64,000 nucleotides of DNA from Stenotrophomonas nitritireducens (GTDB lineage: Bacteria; Pseudomonadota; Gammaproteobacteria; Xanthomonadales; Xanthomonadaceae): positions 1 through 64,000 of the forward strand of contig NZ_LDJG01000019.1 of the NCBI RefSeq assembly GCF_001431425.1, read 5' to 3'. The notes beneath the pieces were generated by a model. It saw only the letters and a list, made by a program, of their open reading frames with translations, was not told the DNA's origin and did no database searches. Below are positions 19,397 to 29,525 of this stretch, piece after piece; position 1 is the first letter of the stretch, and every line of letters begins with the position of its first letter. Made by a program: the position numbers and the translations under genes.

Positions 19397-20098
19397 ATGT
19401 CCCGATCATTGCCTCTTGCAGGTGTCCTGGTCTTCGGTTGCCTGCTGGCGTTTTCCGCCTCGGCGCAGCGCTATGACGACGGCCGCTATCGTCCGTCGCC
19501 GACCAGCGGCGACTGGCGCCAGGACGATGACCGCTACTACACGGGCGACAACGGCCCGGTCTACGACTACGCGCGCGTGGTGCGCGTGGATCCGATCATC
19601 GTCGATGGCGGCGACCGCCAGGGGCGCTGCTACGAGCGCAGCGATGGCGATTACGCATACGGGCCGGATGGCTACCGGCAGGAGCGTCGCGATACCCGCG
19701 ATTACGGCGACGACCGGTATGCAGGCGGTTACCGCCAGGGCAGCGATGGCGGTCGCCAGGTCGCGACGGTGATCGGCGGCCTGGCCGGCGCCATCATCGG
19801 CAGCCGCATCGGTGGCGGCGATGGGCGCTACCTGGGCACGGCGATCGGCACCGTCGCCGGCGGTGCCGCCGGGCGTGCGATCTACGACGCGAATACCGGT
19901 CCGGTCTACCGGCGTTCGGACGTGCGCGTCTGCGAGCCCGGGCGCGGGGGTTACGGCCGTGATGGCTACGGTTACGAGAGCGAGCGCGTGGACGGCTACG
20001 ACGTCACCTACGAGTACGGCGGCCGCGAGTACCACACCCGTCGCGACTACCATCCGGGCGAACGCATCCGGGTGCGGGTGGACGTCAGCGCCGACTGA
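19397..20098 (+). CDS. Glycine-zipper outer-membrane/periplasmic protein
   Basis: 233 residues. Signal peptide (MSRSLPLAGVLVFGCLLAFS, cleavage near ASA-Q) followed by a Tyr/Asp/Arg-rich hydrophilic region, then a glycine-zipper 2TM segment: ATVIGGLAGAIIGSRIGGGD and GTAIGTVAGGAAGRAIYD. The C-terminal part is again Tyr/Gly/Arg-rich and ends in GERIRVRVDVSAD. Relatives include Rickettsia 17-kDa-antigen-type and SlyB-like envelope proteins, which span or stiffen membranes; the function of this one is unknown. No lipobox after the signal. Confidence 0.82.
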   Translation: MSRSLPLAGVLVFGCLLAFSASAQRYDDGRYRPSPTSGDWRQDDDRYYTGDNGPVYDYARVVRVDPIIVDGGDRQGRCYERSDGDYAYGPDGYRQERRDTRDYGDDRYAGGYRQGSDGGRQVATVIGGLAGAIIGSRIGGGDGRYLGTAIGTVAGGAAGRAIYDANTGPVYRRSDVRVCEPGRGGYGRDGYGYESERVDGYDVTYEYGGREYHTRRDYHPGERIRVRVDVSAD

Positions 20099-20223
20099 TC
20101 CTGGATGGCGCCCGGTGCCGTCGCCATGCGCCGGCATTGCGGTACATCGATTCCGCGGTTTCGTTGTCACGCCTGGCCGATGGCGGCATAGTCGCCGTTC
20201 CCGTTGGCCAGGAGTGTTCCCGC

Positions 20224-21915
20224 ATGCGCCGTACCGCCGCCTGTCTCGCCGTCCTGCTTCCCTGCCTGCATCCGGCACCGGCCTCGGCCGAAGTGCGGGT
20301 GCTGCTCGCCGATACCATCCGCACGGGCGATCCACAGCAGCCCACCGCCAGTGCGCTGGCGTGGGACACGGACAACGGCCGTCTTCTCGCGGTGGGCGAA
20401 CGCGCGGCGGTGCTGCAGCGTTATCCGCAGGCCGCGCGCATCGATGCGGGCAAGGTCGCCGTGGTGCCGGGCCTGATCGATGCGCATGCGCACCTGGTCG
20501 GACTTGGCGACACGCTGGCGCAGGCCGACCTCACCGGCGCGCGCAGCCGCGCCGAAGTGGTGGAGCGGTTGAAGGCTTTCGAGAAGACGCTGGCGCCGGG
20601 CGAATGGCTGCTCGGCGCGGGCTGGGACCAGAACCGCTGGGACAACACCGCCTTCCCGACGGCGGCCGATCTGGACGCGGCGTTTCCCCAGCGGCCGGTG
20701 TACCTGGAGCGCATCGACGGCCATGCCGGGTGGGTGAACGGCGCCGCGCTGCGGATCGCGGAGAAGGCGGGCAAGCCGCTGTCCGGCGACTGGCAGCCCG
20801 AGGGCGGGCGCATCCTGCGCGACGTCGCCGGCAAGCCGACCGGCGTGCTGGTGGACGGTGCGGCGTCGCTGGTGGGCGCGCATATCCCGGCGCCGGACGA
20901 GGCCGTGCGCGAGAAGCGCCTGCAGGCCGCGGTGCAGCTGGCGGTCAGCAACGGGCTCACCGGCGTTCACGACATGGGCGTTTCGCGCGGCGACCTGGCG
21001 GTGATGAAGCGGCTGGCCGACCAGGGCAAGCTGCCGTTGCGCATCGATGCCTACGCCGACGGCAACCACGGCGCGCTCGACGATCTGTGCGCCAACGGCC
21101 TGTACACCCATCCGGGCGGGCGCCTGCAGATGCATGGCGTGAAGCTGTTCATGGACGGCGCGCTGGGCAGCCGCGGCGCGGCCCTGCTTGCCGACTACAG
21201 CGATGATCCGCACAACCGCGGCCTGCTGATGACCTCGCCGGAGGATTTCGAAGTGGCCGTGCGCAAGGCCGATGGCTGCAATGTGCAGGTCGCCACGCAT
21301 GCGATCGGCGACCGCGGCAACCGCATCGTGCTCGACACCTACGAGAAGGTCCTGGGCGCGCACAAGGGCAACGACCACCGCTGGCGCGTGGAACATGCGC
21401 AGGTGGTGACGCTGCAGGACATCCCGCGTTTCGCCCGGCTGGGCGTGATCGCCTCGATGCAGCCCACCCATGCCACCTCGGACATGGGCTGGGCCGAGCA
21501 GCGCGTGGGGCCGGAGCGGATCAAGGGCGCCTATGCGTGGCAGCGCTATCTGCACAGCGGCGCGCGCCTGGCGCTGGGTTCGGACTTTCCGGTCGAACAG
21601 GTCGATCCGCGCCTGGGCCTGTACGCGGCGGTGACCCGGCAGGACCGCGATGGCCGGCCGCCGGGCGGCTGGCAGCCGGAGCAGCGCCTGAGCGCGGCCG
21701 AGGCCCTGCGCGGCTTCACCAGCGACGCCGCATATGCCGGGCATGACGAGGCCCAGGTCGGCCGACTGCGCAGCGGCATGCGCGCGGACTTCGTGATCTT
21801 CGACCGCGATCCGCTCGACGAGAACGCTGGCCGCCTGGACGAACTGAAGGTGCTGTCCACCTGGGTCGACGGCGAACCGGTCTACAAGGCCGCAGCGCCA
21901 GCCGACAAGGGCTGA
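20224..21915 (+). CDS. Secreted YtcJ-like amidohydrolase
   Basis: 563 residues from ATG 20224, with an AGGAG site 10 bases upstream and a signal peptide (MRRTAACLAVLLPCLHPAPA, cleavage near ASA-E). Metal ligands of the amidohydrolase superfamily are present: H88-x-H90 in GLIDAHAHLVG, HDMGVSR, ATHAIGDRGN, VEHAQVV and the final Asp in LGSDFPVE. This is the YtcJ / amidohydrolase-3 group, zinc enzymes hydrolysing amide or cyclic C-N bonds. Export to the periplasm and the following TonB receptors suggest that it processes an imported amide-containing compound. Substrate unknown. Confidence 0.9.
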   Translation: MRRTAACLAVLLPCLHPAPASAEVRVLLADTIRTGDPQQPTASALAWDTDNGRLLAVGERAAVLQRYPQAARIDAGKVAVVPGLIDAHAHLVGLGDTLAQADLTGARSRAEVVERLKAFEKTLAPGEWLLGAGWDQNRWDNTAFPTAADLDAAFPQRPVYLERIDGHAGWVNGAALRIAEKAGKPLSGDWQPEGGRILRDVAGKPTGVLVDGAASLVGAHIPAPDEAVREKRLQAAVQLAVSNGLTGVHDMGVSRGDLAVMKRLADQGKLPLRIDAYADGNHGALDDLCANGLYTHPGGRLQMHGVKLFMDGALGSRGAALLADYSDDPHNRGLLMTSPEDFEVAVRKADGCNVQVATHAIGDRGNRIVLDTYEKVLGAHKGNDHRWRVEHAQVVTLQDIPRFARLGVIASMQPTHATSDMGWAEQRVGPERIKGAYAWQRYLHSGARLALGSDFPVEQVDPRLGLYAAVTRQDRDGRPPGGWQPEQRLSAAEALRGFTSDAAYAGHDEAQVGRLRSGMRADFVIFDRDPLDENAGRLDELKVLSTWVDGEPVYKAAAPADKG

Positions 21916-22062
21916 CCTTCCCGGCGCCGCGGAGGCCATCGCCCCGCGGCGCTGAAACCATGCTGCAACCTTGGCTGCCCATGCTCTGCGCGCTTCAATC
22001 GCGCGCCATCGGGCCAGCCACGGCCGGAGGGCTTCCCCCACGCCAACATCAAGGCGAACTCC

Positions 22063-24414
22063 ATGCAGCTCCGCTCCTGCTCCGGTGCCGTAGACCGCAG
22101 CCCATCCCACCGTTTCTTCCCGCGTCGCTCCCCTCTTTCCCGGGCCTGCGCCCTGCTCGTGCTGTCGATGGGCGCCACCGCGGCGATGGCGGAAGAGGCG
22201 GCCGACCCGGCCGCGCGCAGCGCCGCCACCGCGCTGGACACGATCACCGTGACTGCGGAGCGCCGCGAGCAGAACCTGCAGGACGTGCCGGTGTCGGTAG
22301 GCGTGGTGCAGGGCGAGGCGATGCGCGCCTATACCGAGGGCGGCGACGACACCCTGCTGGCGCTGTCCGGCAAGGTGCCCGGCTTCTACGCCGAGACCAC
22401 CACCGGCCGCATCTTCCCGCGCTTCTACATCCGCGGCCTGGGCAACATCGACTTCTACCTGGGCGCTTCGCAGCCGGTGTCGATCATCCAGGACGACGTC
22501 GTGCTCGAGCATGTGGTGCTCAAGTCCAACCCGGTCTACGACGTGGACCAGGTGGAAGTGCTGCGCGGCCCGCAGGGCTCTCTGTTCGGCCGCAACACCA
22601 CCGCCGGCATCGTCAAGTTCGACACGGTCAAGCCCGGCGGGGAGTTCAGCGGCCGGGTCAACGCCAGCTACGGCAGCCACGACACCGTGGCGATCGACGG
22701 CGGCATCGGCGGGCCGATCAACGACGTGCTGTCCTTCCGCGTATCCACGCTGTACCAGCACCGCGGCGACTGGGTGGACAATACCTACAGCGGCCCCAGC
22801 GCCGACGGCACGGTCAGCCCGAGGAACAACGCCATGGGCGGCTACGACGACCGCAACCTGCGCCTGCAGATGCTGTTCAAGCCCAGCGAGCAGTTCTCGC
22901 TGCTGGCCTCGGCGCATACCCGCGACTACGACGGCACCTCCACGCTGTTCCTGCGCGGGGCGATGCACAAGGGCTCGAACAAGGTCGACGTGGCGCGCGA
23001 CAAGGTCGCCTACGACGAAGCCGACAACAACCCGCAGGCGTACCGGACCCACGGCGGCTCGATCAAGGCGGTCTACGATTTCGGCGCGACCACGCTGACC
23101 TCGATCAGCGCCTACGAGACCACCTCCGGTTACAGCCGCGGCGATACCGATGGCGGCGCCGCGGCCGACTTCCCGGTCAACGGCGTGCCCAACGGCTATG
23201 GCCAGTCGATGGGGCAGGTGCGCGACCTGGGCCAGTTCACCCAGGAGCTGCGCCTGGCCAGCAACACCATCGATCCGTGGTCCTGGCAGGTTGGCGCCTT
23301 CTATTTCGATGGGCGCGACACTACCGATTTCTACCAGCGCGCCTGGTTCCTGCAGGGCGCGGCGCGCAACCCGAACAACTGGGTGCGCCTGCGCAACATC
23401 AACACATCATGGGCCGGCTTCGGCCAGGTGAGCTGGAAGGCCAGCGATGCGCTGACCCTGACCGCCGGCGTGCGCGCGACCCGGGACGAGAAGAGCACGC
23501 GCCTGCTCAAGACCGCCGATACCGCCGCCGGCGTGGTGACCTACAAGGGCCGTCACAACGTGGAGATGTCCGATACCCAGCCCAGCTGGGACCTGAGCGC
23601 CATGTACGAGGTCAATCCGGCACTGAGCGTCTACGCGCGCGTGGCGCGCGGCTTCCGCGGGCCGACCATCCAGGGCCGTTCGGCGGTGTTCAATTCCGAT
23701 TTCACCACCGCCGATTCGGAGACCATCCTGTCTTGGGAGGCGGGCATCAAGAGCAGCCTGTTCGACAACCGCCTGCGCCTGAACGTCAGCGGCTTCACCT
23801 ATGCGGTCGACGACATCCAGCTCAACGGCAACGATTCCAACGGCAACGGCGTGCTGTTCAACGCCGACAAGGCGCGCGCCTATGGCCTGGAGGCGGACAT
23901 GGACTGGCGCCCGATCCCGAACCTCTCGCTGAGCGCCGGCCTGAGCCTGCTGCACAGCAAGATCCAGGACAAGCGCGTGTATGCGCAGGTCTGCGCGCTC
24001 AACGGCGTGGTCGTGTGCACGGTCAAGGACCCGACCATCAAGATCGGCAGCAACGTCTACGCGCAGATCGACGGCAACCCGCTGCCGAACGCGCCGAAGT
24101 ACAACCTCAACCTCGCCGCGCGCTACGACATCCCGGTGGGCGACGACGGTGCGGTGTTCCTCGCCACCGACTGGAACAGACAGGGCCGGACCCAGTTCGT
24201 CCTGTACAGCACCGACGAGTTCCATTCCAACGGCAACTTCGAGGGCGGCCTGCGGGTCGGCTACAGCGGCGGTTATGGTGCGTGGGAAGTGGCGGCATTC
24301 GCGCGCAACATCACCAACGAGAAGAACCTCAAGGGCGTGATCGAGAACTACATGGCGGCGGTGTACAACGAGCCGCGCATCGTCGGCGTGTCGTTCAACT
24401 ACAACTGGCGCTGA
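22063..24414 (+). CDS. TonB-dependent receptor (FpvA/FecA-unrelated, Plug plus barrel)
   Basis: 783 residues. The N-terminal hydrophobic signal (RACALLVLSMGATAAMA) is preceded by an unusually long basic stretch, so translation might start later, but no better start is seen. TonB box ALDTITVTAERREQNLQDVP is typical of the broad Sphingomonad/Xanthomonad receptor class. The plug continues with GKVPGFYAETTTGRIFPRFY, IRGLGNIDFYLGA, VDQVEVLRGPQGSLFGRNTT and AGIVKFDTVKP, then a barrel ends VSFNYNWR. Substrates of this class range over polyphenols, sugars, peptides and siderophores. It follows the amidohydrolase by 147 bp. Confidence 0.9.
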   Translation: MQLRSCSGAVDRSPSHRFFPRRSPLSRACALLVLSMGATAAMAEEAADPAARSAATALDTITVTAERREQNLQDVPVSVGVVQGEAMRAYTEGGDDTLLALSGKVPGFYAETTTGRIFPRFYIRGLGNIDFYLGASQPVSIIQDDVVLEHVVLKSNPVYDVDQVEVLRGPQGSLFGRNTTAGIVKFDTVKPGGEFSGRVNASYGSHDTVAIDGGIGGPINDVLSFRVSTLYQHRGDWVDNTYSGPSADGTVSPRNNAMGGYDDRNLRLQMLFKPSEQFSLLASAHTRDYDGTSTLFLRGAMHKGSNKVDVARDKVAYDEADNNPQAYRTHGGSIKAVYDFGATTLTSISAYETTSGYSRGDTDGGAAADFPVNGVPNGYGQSMGQVRDLGQFTQELRLASNTIDPWSWQVGAFYFDGRDTTDFYQRAWFLQGAARNPNNWVRLRNINTSWAGFGQVSWKASDALTLTAGVRATRDEKSTRLLKTADTAAGVVTYKGRHNVEMSDTQPSWDLSAMYEVNPALSVYARVARGFRGPTIQGRSAVFNSDFTTADSETILSWEAGIKSSLFDNRLRLNVSGFTYAVDDIQLNGNDSNGNGVLFNADKARAYGLEADMDWRPIPNLSLSAGLSLLHSKIQDKRVYAQVCALNGVVVCTVKDPTIKIGSNVYAQIDGNPLPNAPKYNLNLAARYDIPVGDDGAVFLATDWNRQGRTQFVLYSTDEFHSNGNFEGGLRVGYSGGYGAWEVAAFARNITNEKNLKGVIENYMAAVYNEPRIVGVSFNYNWR

Positions 24415-24799
24415 GCCGGTCGCGACCAGCCTTTCCGCCCCTATCGCGGGCGGGAAGGCTGGCGCGGTTCCGGGCCGGAATCCACAACGCCGGCGAGGTT
24501 GCGGAAGAAACGATCCGCTCGCCGTGTCCTTGTCGAGTGTGATGTATTCCACAATGCGGGCGAGAGGGTGGGGTTCGAGTACGGAGCCGCGTGGAATGCG
24601 CGGCACCTTGCGGAGCAAGCGTTTCTGCGCGCTTTTGGCGTCGCTGCACGGGCGCTTCGATCGTTGGTGGTTTCTTGTTTCACCGGAAAGAAAATTCGTC
24701 TTTCCGTAGACGGTACTCATTGTTCGTTTGCGAGTTGGCACTGTCTGCGCGCCCCCAGCCGGGCGTCCCCCAGCCATCGCGAATTCGAGTAACGAACAC
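24415..24799 (+). promoter_or_regulatory. 385-bp gap: hairpin plus palindromic element before second receptor
   Basis: At 24426-24462 a near-perfect 15-bp stem (CCAGCCTTTCCGCCC with its partner) follows the first receptor and may terminate or attenuate the transcript. At 24684-24706 an 8-bp inverted repeat CGGAAAGA-N7-TCTTTCCG sits about 95 bp ahead of the next start and could be an operator. A GGTACTCATT stretch follows. No gene or small precursor peptide was seen in the gap. Confidence 0.45.
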
Positions 24800-27517
24800 A
24801 TGCGCAAGCCACTCCCGCTTCATCCCCTGACGTTGTGCGTCCTGGCGACATTGGCCGCCTCGGCCAGCGTCCATGCCCAGAGCAAGGACGAAGGCAGCGA
24901 CCGGAAAGTCAGCGATCTCGCCGCGGTCAGCGTGTCCGCCTCGCGCATCGACCGCCCCGACCTGGTGGCGCCGACGCCGACCCTGCCCATCACCGCCGAA
25001 GAGTTGATGCTGGATTCGCGCACCAACATCGGCGCGGCGCTCAACGATCTGCCGCAGTTCCGCGCCACCAGCTCGCCGCAGACCACCGGCTCCAACACCG
25101 GCGCGGGCAACGCGCCGGTCGACCTGCGCGGCCTGGGCATCTCGCGCACCCTGGTGCTGCAGGATGGCCGCCGCATCTCCAGCGACAACGACCTGAACAC
25201 GATCCCGTCGATCGTCGTCAAGAGCGTCGACGTGGTGACCGGCGGCGCCTCCGCGGCGTGGGGTTCGGGAGCGGTCGGTGGCGTGGTCAACATCAGCCTC
25301 GACCACGACTTCGTCGGCTTCAAGGCCGGCGCACAGGCCGGGCAGTCGACCTACGACGATGCGAAGGAAAAGCGTTTCGAGGCCGCCTGGGGAACCGACT
25401 TCGCCGACGGGCGCGGCCATTTCCTGGTCGGTGGCGAGTTCCTCGACAACGACGGCATCGTGCCGCGCAGTTCGCGCAGCCGCGCCGGCCGCTGGTCGAC
25501 ATTGTCGAACGGCACGCAGCTTGAGTTGATGCCCGATGTGGGCTTTTCCGATGCGGCATACGGTGGCCTGATCCTGCCGCGGAAGCTGCCCGGCGGTGCC
25601 AAGGATACGTCTGCACTGGCGGGCAAGGCGTTCAATCCTGATGGTTCGCTGCGCGACTTCCAGTACGGCCGCGTTGTCGGTGCGCTGATGAGCGGTGGCG
25701 AGGGCCCCTCCAACGACGACTACAGCCCGCTCAGCGCGCCGCAGAAGCGATACTCGGCGCTGGCCAGCGGCCGTTACGATCTGAACGACGATGTGCGCCT
25801 GACCGCCGAAGTGCGTCACTCGCGGATGTTCAACAACTACATATGGTTCGGCGACCACAACCGCGGGGACGGTTTCACCGTCAAGATCGACAACGCTTTC
25901 CTGCCGCAGCAGGTACGCGATGCGATGCTGGCCGAAGGGCGTGAGACGATTAACATCGGCCGCTTCAACAACGACATCAACTATCCGCACATCGATTTCG
26001 AACGCAGGACCACCCAGGCCACCCTGGCGCTGGACGGCTACGCGGGCGACTGGCGCTGGAGCGCCTACTACAGCCATGGCGAGGCCGAAGCCAACTTCGA
26101 CACCCCGGGGTTCATCCTGCGCGACGCCTGGGCCAACGCGGTCGATTCGGTGATCGATCCGGCCACCGGCAAGCCGGTCTGCCGCGTCAGCCTGGGCAAT
26201 CCGGCGGTGCATTGCGTGCCGATCAACGTGTTCGGCGAAGGCGCTCCGTCGCAGGAGGCCATCGACTACGTGACGGGTACCCCGCAGCAGCGCGCCAAGA
26301 CCACGCTGGACGTGTTCGGCGCCAGCCTGCGCGGCGAGCCCTGGGAGCTGCCGGCCGGCGCGGTCTCGGTCGCGTTCGGCGTGGAAGGGCGGCACGAGGC
26401 GATCGACCAGCGCGTCGGCGAGCTGGACGCGGCCAAGGCGTTCCGGTCGTTCAACTTCAGCGCCATGAAGGGCTCCTTCAACGTCAAGGAGGCCTTCGGC
26501 GAAGTGCTGGTGCCGCTGGTCAAGGACGTGCCGGGCCTGAACAACCTGGCCCTGAGCGCCGCCGCGCGCATCTCCGACTACAACACCACCGGCTCGATCT
26601 GGTCCTGGAAACTCGGCCTCACCAACGAGTTCTTCGACGGCTTCCGTGGCCGCATCGCCCGTTCGCGCGACATCCGCTCGGCCAACCTGAGCGAGCTGTT
26701 CACCACGACGACGACCGGCTGGAGCTATGTCACCGATCCGACCAACAACCAGACCGTCTATGCATTGAGCAACGGCGGCGGCAACCCCGATCTGAAGCCG
26801 GAAACCGCCGATACCCTGACCGCCGGCCTGAGCTGGTCGCCGAAGAGCGTGGATGGGCTGGATTTCTCGGTCGACTATTTCAACATCGACATCAAGGACG
26901 TGATCACCACGATCGGCCTGCAGGACATCCTCGCCCGCTGCGCGGCCGGCAACGCGGCGCTGTGCGCGCGCGTGGAACGCGACGCCGGCGGCAACATCGT
27001 CCGCATCGTTTCCAGCTACACCAACCTGTCCCAGTACAAGACCGATGGCGTGGACCTGGAAGCCTCGTACCGCCGCGACGCCAGCCTGTTCGGCGTCTCC
27101 GGGCGCCTGCGCTTTCGCACCCTGGCGACCTGGGTCAACCGCATGAGCACCGACGACGGCGTCAAGAGCATGGAGTACGTCGGTTCGCAGGGCTATGCCT
27201 TCGGCCTCGGCGTGCCGAGGTGGCGTGCGGTCAGCAGCGTGGCGTTCGACAGCGAGGCCTTCTCGGTCAACGCGCGCGCGCGCTACATCTCGGCCGGCGA
27301 TTACGACCGCAACCAGAACATCGTCAACAACCACATCGCCAGCTACACCTACGTCGACCTCGGCGGCGCCTACCGCCTGGGCCGCTCCGGGCAGGTGGAG
27401 CTGTATGCGAACGCCAACAACGTCTTCAACAAGAAGGCGCCGATCGCCTCGACGTTCTCGCCGTACTACGACGTCATGGGCGCCTACTACACCGCCGGCG
27501 TGCGGGTGAAGTTCTGA
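24800..27517 (+). CDS. TonB-dependent receptor, large
   Basis: 905 residues from ATG 24800. Signal peptide ends SASVHAQ. TonB box region LAAVSVSASRIDRPDLVAPT, then plug: ALNDLPQFRATSSPQTTGSN, PVDLRGLGISRTLVLQDGRR, SVDVVTGGASAAWGSGAVGG and VVNISLDHDF. The barrel includes DKTADTLTAG-like late strands and closes YTAGVRVKF. The RGL....LVL.DGRR....V....V..GGASA.WGS.A..G signature is that of receptors used by Xanthomonads and Sphingomonads for oligosaccharides, peptides and other scarce nutrients. It is followed 31 bp later by the secreted S9 peptidase, so the two are probably one unit. Confidence 0.92.
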   Translation: MRKPLPLHPLTLCVLATLAASASVHAQSKDEGSDRKVSDLAAVSVSASRIDRPDLVAPTPTLPITAEELMLDSRTNIGAALNDLPQFRATSSPQTTGSNTGAGNAPVDLRGLGISRTLVLQDGRRISSDNDLNTIPSIVVKSVDVVTGGASAAWGSGAVGGVVNISLDHDFVGFKAGAQAGQSTYDDAKEKRFEAAWGTDFADGRGHFLVGGEFLDNDGIVPRSSRSRAGRWSTLSNGTQLELMPDVGFSDAAYGGLILPRKLPGGAKDTSALAGKAFNPDGSLRDFQYGRVVGALMSGGEGPSNDDYSPLSAPQKRYSALASGRYDLNDDVRLTAEVRHSRMFNNYIWFGDHNRGDGFTVKIDNAFLPQQVRDAMLAEGRETINIGRFNNDINYPHIDFERRTTQATLALDGYAGDWRWSAYYSHGEAEANFDTPGFILRDAWANAVDSVIDPATGKPVCRVSLGNPAVHCVPINVFGEGAPSQEAIDYVTGTPQQRAKTTLDVFGASLRGEPWELPAGAVSVAFGVEGRHEAIDQRVGELDAAKAFRSFNFSAMKGSFNVKEAFGEVLVPLVKDVPGLNNLALSAAARISDYNTTGSIWSWKLGLTNEFFDGFRGRIARSRDIRSANLSELFTTTTTGWSYVTDPTNNQTVYALSNGGGNPDLKPETADTLTAGLSWSPKSVDGLDFSVDYFNIDIKDVITTIGLQDILARCAAGNAALCARVERDAGGNIVRIVSSYTNLSQYKTDGVDLEASYRRDASLFGVSGRLRFRTLATWVNRMSTDDGVKSMEYVGSQGYAFGLGVPRWRAVSSVAFDSEAFSVNARARYISAGDYDRNQNIVNNHIASYTYVDLGGAYRLGRSGQVELYANANNVFNKKAPIASTFSPYYDVMGAYYTAGVRVKF

Positions 27518-27548
27518 TCGTCGATCCGCGCAACGCACAGGAACAGAC

Positions 27549-29486
27549 ATGGCAAGAGCACTGAACACCCTCCTGGCCGCCGCGCTCGTCGCGGCGGCCC
27601 ACACCGCCGCGGCCGCCGTCTCCATCCCCGGCGCGGTGACCGCCGACGGCGTCGCGCCGATCCCGGAGGCCACCGCCCGCGATACCCGTCCCTACCTGGA
27701 GTTCCGCCGCGCCAGTTTCCTCGGCTGGGACGCCACCGGCCGCACCGCGCTGGTCAAGACCCGCTTCGGCAACACCGACCAGCTGCACACGGTGGCCGGC
27801 CCGGGCGCGGCACGGACCCAGCTCAGCTTCGAGGCCGAGCCGGTGCCGTTCGCCAGCCAGGCGCCGGGAGGCGGCCCGCTGGTGATCCAGAAGGACGTCG
27901 GCGGCAACGAGTTCTACCAGTTGTACCGGCTGGACAATGGAGCCCTGGAGCTGCTGACCGACGGCAAGTCGCGCAACTGGTTCGGCAGCTGGAGCCGCGA
28001 TGGCCGCCTGCTCGGCTATGCGTCCTCGCGCCGCAACGGCGCCGACATGGACCTGTACGTGCTCGATCCGCGCACGCCCGGCAGCGACCGGATGGTGGCG
28101 CAGGTCAGCGGCGGCGGCTGGAACATCTCCGATTTCTCGGCCGACGGACGCAGGGCGCTGGCGATCAACCGTATCTCGATCAACCACGCCGTGGTCGCCG
28201 AGATCGACCTGGACAAGGGCGGGCTGCGGGTGCTGACGCCGAAGAAGGGCGTGGCGTCCTACGGCGATGCCCACTATGCCGCCGACGGCCAGATCTGGGT
28301 GCTGTCCAACCGCGATTCGGATTTCGTCCGCCTCGGCAAGCTCGATCCGCGCAATGGCGCGTTCAGGGCGGTCAGCCGCGAGCCGCGCTGGGACGTCACC
28401 GACTACGTGGTCAGCGCCGACGACAGCATGGTCGCCTATGCGATCAACGAGGCCGGCGTTTCGCGCCTGCGCATCGGCGACGGCACGGGCGGCGCGATGC
28501 GCACCGTCGAGGGGCTGCCCGATGGCGTGCTGGACTGGAGTTTCGGCAGGCTGCTGCAGCTGTCCGCGACCGGCCAGATCGGCCTGAGCATGTCCTCGGC
28601 GCGGGTGCCGGGCGACGTCTATTCGGTCGATCCGAAGACCCTGGCGGTCAAGCGCTGGACCTGGAGCGAGGCCGGCGGCCTGGACCTGGAGCGCAACCGT
28701 GAGCCGGAACTGGTGGAAGTGACCAGCTTCGACGGCGAGAAGGTCTCCGGCTTCCTCTACCGCCCCGATCCCGCCCGCTTCCCCGGCAAGCGCCCGCTGA
28801 TCATGGACATCCATGGCGGCCCGGAAGGGCAGAGCCGGCCGGGCTTCCTGGGGGCCGACAATTACCTGGTCAACGAACTGGGCGTGGCCCTGTTCCTGCC
28901 CAATGTGCGCGGTTCCTCCGGTTACGGCGCCCGTTTCCTGGACCTGGACAACGGCCCCTGGAAGCGCGAGGACTCGGTCAAGGACGTGGGCGCGTTCATC
29001 GACGCGCTGGCGGGCGACCAGCAGCTGGATGCGGCGCGCTTCGCGGTCTATGGCTTCAGCTATGGCGGCTACATGTGCTACGCCTCGGCGGTGCATTACA
29101 GCGACCGCCTGCGTTCGGCCAGCTGCGCCGTCGCCATCTCCGATTTCGTCACCTTCCTGGAGAACACCCAGGCCTACCGCCGCGATCTGCGCCGGGTCGA
29201 GTACGGCGACGAGCGCGACCCGGCGCAGCGCGCCAGGCTGGCGGAGATATCGCCGCTGCGCAATGTCGGGAAGATCCGCATTCCGCTGATGGTCGCCGCC
29301 GGCGGCAACGATCCGCGGGTGCCGGCCTCCGAGGCCGAGCAGATCGTCAAGGCGCTGCGCGGGCAGGGCGGTGAAGCCTGGCACGTGCTGGCGCACAACG
29401 AGGGCCACGGCTTCAACAAGCGCGAGAACCGCGACTACATCTTCTGGGCCGGGATCGAGTTCTGGAAGAAGACGCTGCTGGACTGA
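27549..29486 (+). CDS. Secreted S9-family (prolyl oligopeptidase-like) peptidase
   Basis: 645 residues with signal peptide MARALNTLLAAALVAAAHTA ending AAA-A. The N-terminal two-thirds form a beta-propeller (repeats such as NWFGSWSRDGRLLGYASSRR and DVTDYVVSADDSMVAYAINE), and the C-terminal alpha/beta hydrolase has the triad S504 in YGFSYGGYM, D588 in GGNDPRVP and H620 in HNEGHGF. The oxyanion region is IMDIHGGPEGQSRPGFLG. Periplasmic S9 enzymes cut short peptides; the S9-like isopeptidases that open lasso peptides also sit beside TonB receptors, but no lasso synthesis genes are here. Likely breaks down what the preceding receptor imports. Confidence 0.92.
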   Translation: MARALNTLLAAALVAAAHTAAAAVSIPGAVTADGVAPIPEATARDTRPYLEFRRASFLGWDATGRTALVKTRFGNTDQLHTVAGPGAARTQLSFEAEPVPFASQAPGGGPLVIQKDVGGNEFYQLYRLDNGALELLTDGKSRNWFGSWSRDGRLLGYASSRRNGADMDLYVLDPRTPGSDRMVAQVSGGGWNISDFSADGRRALAINRISINHAVVAEIDLDKGGLRVLTPKKGVASYGDAHYAADGQIWVLSNRDSDFVRLGKLDPRNGAFRAVSREPRWDVTDYVVSADDSMVAYAINEAGVSRLRIGDGTGGAMRTVEGLPDGVLDWSFGRLLQLSATGQIGLSMSSARVPGDVYSVDPKTLAVKRWTWSEAGGLDLERNREPELVEVTSFDGEKVSGFLYRPDPARFPGKRPLIMDIHGGPEGQSRPGFLGADNYLVNELGVALFLPNVRGSSGYGARFLDLDNGPWKREDSVKDVGAFIDALAGDQQLDAARFAVYGFSYGGYMCYASAVHYSDRLRSASCAVAISDFVTFLENTQAYRRDLRRVEYGDERDPAQRARLAEISPLRNVGKIRIPLMVAAGGNDPRVPASEAEQIVKALRGQGGEAWHVLAHNEGHGFNKRENRDYIFWAGIEFWKKTLLD

Positions 29487-29525
29487 GCATGGCCCCGGGT
29501 GCCGGCCGCTGCCGGCGCCCGGGGA

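Noticed and set aside
27549..29486. S9 peptidase next to TonB receptor as a lasso-peptide isopeptidase locus
   Set aside because: No lasso precursor, B-protease or C-cyclase genes lie nearby and no precursor-like small ORF was found in the 24415-24799 gap; kept only as a substrate possibility.
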